From SXTU01 sp964496695 (GTDB lineage: Bacteria > Verrucomicrobiota > Verrucomicrobiia > Limisphaerales > SXTU01), in contig CAZCBE010000003.1 in assembly GCA_964496695.1 (NCBI GenBank), forward strand, positions 1 through 64,000: a stretch of 64,000 nt of DNA. The letters run 5' to 3'. This document shows, piece by piece, positions 58,176 to 64,000 of the stretch (its first letter is position 1; each line of letters opens with the position of its first letter). The position numbers were made by a program, and so were the translations under genes. The notes beneath the pieces are model-generated. The model worked only from the letters and a program-made list of their open reading frames with translations, had not been told where the DNA came from and searched no databases.

Positions 58176-61100
58176 CTACGGCTGGCGCAAGCTCTTCCCC
58201 GCCACCTCCAGCCACGACCCGTCCGGCAGCGCATAAGGCCGGAACGTCTCCAGCACGCCCTGCTGGCCGTTGTGCAGCAGCGCCCGGTGCAGGCCGAGGT
58301 CCGACGCCTTGGGCGAATCGCAGAGCGTGGCCGAGTCGTTCGCACTCATCTGGAAGAGCACGCGCAGCTCGAACTCGCTCACCGCCTTCCGGCTCAAGGC
58401 CCGCGCCAGGCTGTTGTAGCTGTCGCAGGTGCAGATGACATGGATGCCCACGCCGGAGCCTTCGGTGATCAGGCGATCAAACACCGTGCCGGGACTCGGC
58501 GGCTTCCCTTCCTCACTGGAGTAGCTGAAGTCCTCTTCGTGGCGGAGCTTCTTGAACTTCTGCAGCTCATGGACCACCACGAACCATGGAGCCCCGGGCG
58601 CGGACTCGTCGGCCGTTCGCCGGGTCAGCTCCGCGAACAGCTCGGCCATCACCGTCTCCAGATCACCGGCCCGCGCAGCGGTGAAGCCGGTGGGCAGGGC
58701 CGAGCCGACTGACTCCAGGAACTTCCGCTGCGGTGAATCTGGAGCGGTCGCTTCAATGAGGACCAGCCGTGAAGCTCCCTGCGCGGCCAGTGCCACCAAG
58801 GACGCACCCAGAATCGCGAGCGCCGCCTCTTCGCGCTGGCCGACGATGAGCAGGTTGTTGCCGCTTTGCCGGTGGAAGGCCGCTTCCGTTGGACCTTTGA
58901 TGGAATTCGGCGCCCCCAGCCAGGCGCGGGGAACCGCTTCTGACTGCGGCTGGGCGAGCAATTCCGCCAGCAGCGCGTTTTCCCGGACGTCCGACGGTGC
59001 GTTGCCTTCGAAGACCACCGTGCCGGGGGCACGCACAGACTTCGACTGCGTGAGCGCGTTCACCTTTTCCAGCCACTTGTCCCGCTCCTCATCCCCGATC
59101 CACACCGTCTGGAAGGGGCTGTTGCCCTCGACGCTTCCGGCGGTGTCGTTGTAGATCGCCTCGCCGGGCCGCGAGAGCAGGCGCGGTGCGGGATTGTTGT
59201 CGTCCATGATCAGCGCGGCATCGGCCTCGTTGCACTGGAGGGCGATGCGCACCACCATTTGCCCCAGCGTCGCCCGCGCCAGCGAGTAGGCGCCGCCGAG
59301 CGTCTGCGAACCGAGAATGACGTGGATGCCGAACGCCCGGCCCTGGCGGACAATGCGATCCAGCAGCAGCGCCGCGCCCTGCGCCACGCGGTCATCGGCC
59401 ACGAAGAACTCCTGAAACTCGTCAATCAGCAACAGCGTGCGGGGCAGGGGAGCATTGCCCAGCCGCCGATAGCCGGGCAGGTCCTGCGCGCCGACCTTGC
59501 GGAAAAGCTCGCCGCGTCGCTTCAGCTCTTCATCCAGCCGCTCCAGCACGCTCAGGCCGAACTCGCGATCGCTCTCGATGGCCACCACGCGCGCATGCGG
59601 CAGCCGATGCGCCGCGTAGCAGCGGAACTCGACGCCCTTCTTGAAATCCACGAGGTAGAACTCCACCTGCTCCGGGCTGCACCACATCGCGAGGTTTGTG
59701 ATGATGACGTGGAAGAGCGTGGACTTGCCGGAACCCGTCTTGCCCGCCACCAGCGCGTGCTGCCGCGTGCCCTTGCCGAGGCAAAGGTATTGGAGCTTGG
59801 TTGCGCCCGTGCGGCCGATGGGCACGCGCAGTTCGTCGCCCGTGTCCAGTGTCCACTCAGTCGCCACGGCGGGCGCGATGTCTGTGAACGGCACCTGCAC
59901 GCGATTGGAATCCACGCTGGCCTGGCCGGCCTTGTGCAGCAGTTCCGTCGCGACATCCGGGGCGGGCGGCTGCTCCAGCACGAGGGCGACCCCGTGCAGC
60001 ACCTCGCCGCCGATGACGAAGGAGTTCCCCTCGCGCCGCACGCAGACGCTGCCCTCCCGCAGCTCGTCCGGCACGAATTCCGCCTGTGCCAGTTTGCGCT
60101 GGTCCCAGTGCAACAAGATGTAAACGCCGCAGCGCGCGCCGCTGGCGGCAATGCTCATGAGCCGGCGCATCGCCGTGTCTGAGAAGTTCGCCGGGAAGTC
60201 CGCGATCACCAGGAAGTGATACCGCTCCGCGATGCGCCCGGCCTGTTCGTTGTAATCCACGACGGTCGCGAACTCATTGCGCAGATACATCTGCGAGACC
60301 TTTTCGATGTGCTCGTTGAGGGTGGCGAGCTGCTCCTCAATCTGCGCGGGCTGAGTCCAGATACGGCTGTTGATGAGCCGCTCATCATAATCCCCCAGAT
60401 GCATCAACCCGGAGAAGCTGCGGCCCAGCTCAACCGGGTCAATCAGCGTGAAGCTCAGACGTCCCGGGGGGGCGCTGGCGAGCAGGCGGAGAATGGTGTC
60501 GTTGAGCGTCGCGATGGCCTGGGCGCGTCCCTCGCCCTTCGTCTCGATGAGCAGCGAGCCATGCTGCGGCACGGTCAGGAGCAGCGGCACCGCGAAGTTC
60601 GCCGGCCCGGGCAGGGCGAGCCGGGGATTCCGGGGCAGCGCGCCTGCCAGTTTCGCCACATCCACGTCCAACCGGGCAAATTGGGCCGCATGGGCGAACT
60701 GCTCCGGGGGCGTCCATTCCCGGGCAAAGGTGGGCGACCAGTCAGGGAAGAGTTCCGCAGTGCTGCGTTGCGCTATGGCTACTGCGGTATAGAGGGGACC
60801 TGCGGCCGCGCGCCACTCGTTGGCCAGCGCCTGCCAGGCGGCTTCGCGCTGGTTGGCAGCGGTCATGAGCGTGGTTTCGTTGGCCACCACGGTCTGATGC
60901 AGTTGCTCGGCCGCCGTGGCCCGGGCCGCCGCCAATTCACCCGCAACTGCGTGCGCCAGCGAGTCGGTGGCGAAACTCCGCAGTTGCTCGTAGCGCTTCA
61001 GCGCCCGTTGCAGGCGGGCTTCCATCTCCCGTTTGCCCGCCGTCTTGGTGACATCAGTTTCGCTGAGCGCCTGGTTCCACTCGGCCTCGTGGCCTTGGCC

Positions 61101-62042
61101 GGTTGCGCTGGCCTCGTCTGCCAGACGTTGCTCCTCCACCTGTCGGCGGGTCTTGGCCTGCGTCTCGCAATCCGCCGAAAACTGGCGTGCTTCCGCCAGC
61201 GCCAGCGCCAGCCCTTTCGCCGCCTTGCCCGCCGCCAGCCAGCCCGTGAGATAGACCAGTCCCACGAAGGTCAGCCCGATGCCGGCCACGATGCCCGCCC
61301 CGGCGAAGGAAAGATTCTTCAAGTCGAAGCGGGTCATGTCCACGAACGGCAGCGCGCCGGCCAGCAGCAGCACCGCGCCGCCCCAGAGCCAGACCGGCAG
61401 GTAGCTGAAGAGCACCGGCAGGCCCGTGGCGCGCACATGCTCCAGATCATTCGTCGCGGAGGCGACCCTCAGCCGGAGCTGCTCCAGTGATTCACCAGGA
61501 TCGCCGTCCGTTGCCGGGGCCGGGGCCGAAGGATTGAGCAGCCGGGCCCAGCCTCCGTAGCCGCGCAACGCGACCCGGGCGCTCGCCTCGACTTTGGCGA
61601 GCGTCTCCTGCTCCACCTTGAGCTGCGCCATCAGCTCCGTGCAGGCGGTGCTGGCGGCTTTGAGGCCGGCCTCGCGCTGGCGTTGCGCGCCGAGCATCTC
61701 GCGCTGCAGCTCGAACTTGCGCAGGTTCTCGCGTTCCTCGATGCGTGTGAGCCGTTGCCGGAGCGCGTTCTTGTGCGCCCGGAGGAGCCGGGTGTGGCGG
61801 TTGTCCCAGCGGGTGGTCAGCGTGGCGCGGGTTTCGTTCAGCGCGGCTTCCAGCGCGGTCAGCTCGGTTTGGTTTTGTTCCGCGCGCTGGGCGAAGACCG
61901 CTTCCGCCCGCTGCTTGAGCCGGGCCTCATGCGCCTGCTGCTCGCGTTGGAGCTGGTCCTCGCGCGCCGCGAAGCTGCGCACTGTGTCACGCAGCCGGTG
62001 CAGCAGCTCAAGGGTGGCGGTGGCGGGGGTGAGCTTACTCAC
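58176..62042 (-). CDS. FtsK/SpoIIIE-type ATPase of a type VII-like secretion system (EccC/EssC-like)
   Basis: About 1288 residues from GTG 62042 (a TTG at 62063 would add seven). An N-terminal coiled-coil region (about 10-165) is followed by two membrane helices (VLFSYLPVWLWGGAVLLLAG, and AGAGIVAGIGLTFVGLVYLT). Then come three FtsK-like ATPase modules: a degenerate one near 500-700 (LLIETKGEGRAQAIATLND), a canonical one with Walker A VAGKTGSGKST near 770 and Walker B LLLIDEFQEFF near 870, and a C-terminal degenerate one (NLLIVGQREEAALAILGAS). Three-module FtsK/SpoIIIE architecture with small WXG-type proteins upstream is the layout of ESX/type VII ATPases. No FHA domain is seen. Confidence 0.9.
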   Translation of the reverse strand: MSKLTPATATLELLHRLRDTVRSFAAREDQLQREQQAHEARLKQRAEAVFAQRAEQNQTELTALEAALNETRATLTTRWDNRHTRLLRAHKNALRQRLTRIEERENLRKFELQREMLGAQRQREAGLKAASTACTELMAQLKVEQETLAKVEASARVALRGYGGWARLLNPSAPAPATDGDPGESLEQLRLRVASATNDLEHVRATGLPVLFSYLPVWLWGGAVLLLAGALPFVDMTRFDLKNLSFAGAGIVAGIGLTFVGLVYLTGWLAAGKAAKGLALALAEARQFSADCETQAKTRRQVEEQRLADEASATGQGHEAEWNQALSETDVTKTAGKREMEARLQRALKRYEQLRSFATDSLAHAVAGELAAARATAAEQLHQTVVANETTLMTAANQREAAWQALANEWRAAAGPLYTAVAIAQRSTAELFPDWSPTFAREWTPPEQFAHAAQFARLDVDVAKLAGALPRNPRLALPGPANFAVPLLLTVPQHGSLLIETKGEGRAQAIATLNDTILRLLASAPPGRLSFTLIDPVELGRSFSGLMHLGDYDERLINSRIWTQPAQIEEQLATLNEHIEKVSQMYLRNEFATVVDYNEQAGRIAERYHFLVIADFPANFSDTAMRRLMSIAASGARCGVYILLHWDQRKLAQAEFVPDELREGSVCVRREGNSFVIGGEVLHGVALVLEQPPAPDVATELLHKAGQASVDSNRVQVPFTDIAPAVATEWTLDTGDELRVPIGRTGATKLQYLCLGKGTRQHALVAGKTGSGKSTLFHVIITNLAMWCSPEQVEFYLVDFKKGVEFRCYAAHRLPHARVVAIESDREFGLSVLERLDEELKRRGELFRKVGAQDLPGYRRLGNAPLPRTLLLIDEFQEFFVADDRVAQGAALLLDRIVRQGRAFGIHVILGSQTLGGAYSLARATLGQMVVRIALQCNEADAALIMDDNNPAPRLLSRPGEAIYNDTAGSVEGNSPFQTVWIGDEERDKWLEKVNALTQSKSVRAPGTVVFEGNAPSDVRENALLAELLAQPQSEAVPRAWLGAPNSIKGPTEAAFHRQSGNNLLIVGQREEAALAILGASLVALAAQGASRLVLIEATAPDSPQRKFLESVGSALPTGFTAARAGDLETVMAELFAELTRRTADESAPGAPWFVVVHELQKFKKLRHEEDFSYSSEEGKPPSPGTVFDRLITEGSGVGIHVICTCDSYNSLARALSRKAVSEFELRVLFQMSANDSATLCDSPKASDLGLHRALLHNGQQGVLETFRPYALPDGSWLEVAGKSLRQP

Positions 62043-62247
62043 AGTCGCGGTGGATTTTGGCAAGTCCCTGGTCCAACGTCTCGATGCTGGCGGCGGTGAC
62101 GTTCACGCGGTTGAACAGCTCGTCCAGATATCGCTTTTCAAACTCGGCGGCCTTCGCGTCCTGCCAGTGCTCGCGCGTCTCGTTCCAACGGATCGAGAGC
62201 TGCTTGGACAACGTGAGCAGACGTGAGCGGCTGGAGTTGAGGCTCAT
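62035..62247 (-). CDS. Small WQD-motif helical protein (WXG100-like)
   Basis: This 70-residue protein reads MSLNSSRSRLLTLSKQLSIRW then EHWQDAKAAEFEKRYLDEL. The WQD turn followed by a helix with AxxF/xF spacing closely resembles the WXG100 protein two genes upstream, which has TWQDQEHAKFAEEF. It overlaps the FtsK-like gene by 8 bp, so it is probably coupled to it. It likely is a second ESX-type partner or substrate. Confidence 0.8.
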   Translation of the reverse strand: MSLNSSRSRLLTLSKQLSIRWNETREHWQDAKAAEFEKRYLDELFNRVNVTAASIETLDQGLAKIHRDCE

Positions 62248-62539
62248 GACGAGTAACGCGGGGAAGTCCGGTGGCGAGTCCCCTCTCCCCCATCGGGGGA
62301 GAGGGTTGGGGTGAGAGGGCGGCTTGAGGCCTGATCTTTTCTCCCACGACGAGCCGGGGCAAAGTCAGGAGCAGGATGAGGATCAGGATCAAGAGCAGGG
62401 GGAACGATGACTTCGCTTTTCCTGCTCTTAATCCTGATCCTAATCCTGCTCCCGGTTTTGGATTCCCCACCCCAGCCTTCACCTTCAGTGAGGGAGAAGC
62501 GGGTGCGGGTGATCGGCACGAATGATGACGTAATCAGCT
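62248..62539. repeat. Repeat block interrupting the type VII-like locus
   Basis: Between the small WQD protein and the coiled-coil protein genes lies a CCCTCTCCCCCATCGGGGGAGAGGG palindrome (cut: CTCTCCCCCATCGGGGGAGA) near 62281-62304 and an inverted pair of GATCAGGATCAAGAGCAGGG / CCTGCTCTTAATCCTGATCC at 62369-62451. The gap is unusual inside what should be an operon, so a repeat insertion is likely. Confidence 0.75.
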
Positions 62540-63055
62540 TCATTCAGCCGGTGGCGGTGGGGCAGGTAGGTCTGCTGACGGCGCTTTCAACTCCGCGTAG
62601 CCATGCAGCGTCTCGACGGTGTGGGACAGCAGCACGACCGCCTTGCCCATGTCATTGACCAGTGCATGGCGCAGCAAATCGGCGTGCCGGCCCAATGGTT
62701 CGATCTCGACCGGATAATCGCGGAGCCACTGCTTGATCGCCTTCACCTTGGCCTCGGCCTCTTCCAGCGCGTGCTTGGCCCGGCGGACGGCCACCAGCTC
62801 GGCTTGGATGTTGCGTTTGGTGCTGCCGAGCTGCGCACTGAAAAGTTCCTGCTGCCGGGCCTCCAGTTCCAGGGTCCGGCGTTTGACCTGCTGGGCCCAG
62901 TGACGACTACGGTCATCCTGCAGCCACGCCCGCGTGCGGGTGATCTCTTCGCTCACCTCGTCTGTCACGTTGCGGGCCTTGTCCAGATAGACCAGCAGAT
63001 CGGCGCGGAACGCCTCGATGGCCTCGACGGACGTGATGCGGGCCTGCTCCGGCAT
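62540..63055 (-). CDS. Coiled-coil protein of the type VII-like locus, unknown family
   Basis: A 171-residue helical protein. TRAWLQDDRSRHWAQQVKRR is followed by alternating helical segments (LELEARQQELFSAQL, VRRAKHALEEAEAKVKAIKQ) and a Pro-rich tail. The W-LQD-x6-W pattern recalls WXG-type helical hairpins, but the protein is longer. It starts 2 nt after the stop of the WXG100 gene, which supports a joint role, perhaps as chaperone or substrate. I do not recognise its family. Confidence 0.8.
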   Translation of the reverse strand: MPEQARITSVEAIEAFRADLLVYLDKARNVTDEVSEEITRTRAWLQDDRSRHWAQQVKRRTLELEARQQELFSAQLGSTKRNIQAELVAVRRAKHALEEAEAKVKAIKQWLRDYPVEIEPLGRHADLLRHALVNDMGKAVVLLSHTVETLHGYAELKAPSADLPAPPPPAE

Positions 63056-63057
63056 GG

Positions 63058-63330
63058 TCAGCGCTGGTTGAGATACTCCTCGATCTTCTGGGCCTTGCGC
63101 AGGAGGAAGGGGCCGTGCTGGTTCGAGACCTCGACGAACTTCTTCACGACCTTCATGGCCTGCTTGAATTCCTCGGCAAACTTGGCGTGCTCCTGGTCCT
63201 GCCAGGTGTCGCCCAGCGCCGCGAAGCGGGCCTGGAGCTGGGCGGTGCGTTCGGAGACATCCACGTTGAAGCGGCGCAGCTCCTCGGCGAAGCGGCGCAC
63301 CTCGGCTGGGTCAATGATGGCTTGGGACAT
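63058..63330 (-). CDS. WXG100 family protein (ESX-type)
   Basis: The 90-residue protein reads MSQAIIDPAEVRRFAEELRR, a helix, then ALGDTWQDQEHAKFAEEF and a second helix. This is the WXG100 helix-turn-helix with a WQD turn in place of WxG and the conserved helical Phe residues. Length (90) is typical of ESAT-6-like proteins. I set the start at 63330 rather than 63402 because the extension is unlike the family. It lies first in the minus-strand run that leads to the FtsK/SpoIIIE ATPase, so it is the likely secreted partner. Confidence 0.9.
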   Translation of the reverse strand: MSQAIIDPAEVRRFAEELRRFNVDVSERTAQLQARFAALGDTWQDQEHAKFAEEFKQAMKVVKKFVEVSNQHGPFLLRKAQKIEEYLNQR

Positions 63331-63648
63331 GGTGGTGATGGTGGCCCGGCGCTTGCGTCGGGCTGTTGGGGACAAGCTAGCAGACGCGCCCGGCATGGCC
63401 AACTGTCTTCAACTACGGAAAAGCACGCGGCTGACCACCGAGACGCGATGGACACGGCAACGGACCCGAAGGCTAATCTCTGGGTTCATCGCACCGCCGT
63501 GGTCCACTTGGGCCGCGCCATGCGGCGGTGCCAGGATCGTCGGCGACGCCTACGGAGTGCGGTGACGAGTCACCGCACTCGATAATGGTGCGCCGGATGG
63601 ATTTGTGCGTGAGCAACGCGGCGTTGAAACCCAGCAAGACGGTTCCAA
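63331..63648. repeat. Intergenic region with a perfect 26-bp palindrome
   Basis: At 63555-63580 two 12-bp arms, GAGTGCGGTGAC and GTCACCGCACTC, are separated by GA. A further arm ACCACCGAGACGCGATGGAC at 63433-63452 matches the 39.8 kb repeat. No gene is seen. Upstream regulatory DNA for the type VII-like operon should lie here. Confidence 0.7.
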
Positions 63649-64000
63649 CTACGTCACCGGCTTCTTCCAAATCGGCACCACCCGCTTCATCTCATCAATC
63701 AGCCACTGACAGGCGGCGAAGGCCTCGCCCCGATGCGGCGCGATGACTTCCACCCAGAGGGAGGATTCGTTGACCTTCACCACTCCAAGCCGGTGGACGA
63801 GCCGGACGGACTCCACCGGCCAGCGGCGCGCCACCTCATCGAAGAGCTGATGAAACTGGTGTTCGGCCATCGGACGGAAGCACTCGTATTCAATGGCGCT
63901 GATGGGCTGGCTGTCCTCGCTGCCACGCACCACGCCGCTGAAATACACCGCCGCGCCCATGCCGCCGGTCATGCGCCGCGTGGCGACGAGGGCGGGTTCG
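63649..64000 (-). CDS. moaE: Molybdopterin synthase catalytic subunit MoaE (5' end outside the window)
   Basis: The visible part reads MGAAVYFSGVVRGSEDSQPI, then EYECFRPMAEHQFHQLFDEV, VHRLGVVKVNESSLWVEVIA, HRGEAFAACQWLIDEMKRVV and PIWKKPVT, the typical MoaE order. MoaE with MoaD converts precursor Z to molybdopterin. The frame stays open to the right edge (EPALVATRRMTGG), so the true start lies beyond the window; the Met at 63972 is internal. Confidence 0.95.
   Translation of the reverse strand, partial: EPALVATRRMTGGMGAAVYFSGVVRGSEDSQPISAIEYECFRPMAEHQFHQLFDEVARRWPVESVRLVHRLGVVKVNESSLWVEVIAPHRGEAFAACQWLIDEMKRVVPIWKKPVT

Overview
The window is high-GC bacterial DNA from an uncultivated-type genome that looks like Verrucomicrobiota (subdivision 3 / Limisphaerales-Pedosphaera type is my best guess; Planctomycetota is the alternative). 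The signs are a cytochrome-c/DUF1549/DUF1553 protein paired with a DUF1501 protein, many Tat-exported Gfo/Idh/MocA, DUF1080, sialidase-like and polysaccharide-degrading proteins, the futalosine menaquinone gene mqnC, a UBact/proteasome system, and intergenic spaces crowded with short palindromic repeats. No rRNA, tRNA, CRISPR array, transposase, integrase or phage gene was recognised.

Layout. 0.7-7.5 kb: a plus-strand set of secreted carbohydrate-related proteins (PSCyt/DUF1553, DUF1501, PL10-like pectate lyase), then a 1-Cys peroxiredoxin. 8.5-11.5 kb (minus): a tagging/proteasome cluster in the order dop, a retropepsin-like aspartyl protease, a 57-residue UBact (Pup-like) modifier ending in Gly-Glu, and prcB. 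The matching proteasomal AAA ATPase (ARC/Mpa) lies about 30 kb away at 40.2-41.9 kb, with a small membrane protein 1 nt behind it. prcA and pafA are not in the window. 11.6-14.5 kb: a protein with an internal duplication, translationally coupled to a DyP-type peroxidase. 14.5-19 kb: a large hybrid histidine kinase. 19-27.4 kb: sugar isomerase-like, nucleotidyltransferase, lipoprotein, a kinase/pyrophosphorylase-like fusion, an epimerase and mnmA. 27-40 kb: secreted proteins, DUF1080, two Gfo/Idh/MocA oxidoreductases, mqnC, DUF2167, GH13 and an ACT protein. 42-56 kb: two sialidase-like proteins, an esterase, a half-size TauE-like protein, a CusF-SCO fusion, a SUKH-like protein, glutathione peroxidase, DUF1080, larA, Fe-ADH and a PPC-domain protein. 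56-58 kb: Ppx/GppA and ROK kinase. 58-63.4 kb (minus): a WXG100 protein, a coiled-coil protein, a second small WQD-motif helical protein and an FtsK/SpoIIIE (EccC/EssC-like) ATPase, i.e. a compact type VII-like secretion locus. The window ends inside moaE.

Two systems stand out: the UBact-proteasome cluster with its tiny modifier gene and an inserted retropepsin-like protease, and the minimal ESX-like locus in a presumably Gram-negative organism. A third theme is the repeats: several families of 20-120 bp palindromic elements fill nearly every intergenic space, supply stop codons and apparently a start region for genes, and in at least two places (the 21.8-25.3 kb fusion gene and mqnC) sit in frame inside coding sequence.

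Many starts were moved inward from the longest open frame because the upstream part is repeat DNA; each such choice is explained in its entry. All functions are from motif reading by eye, without database searches.
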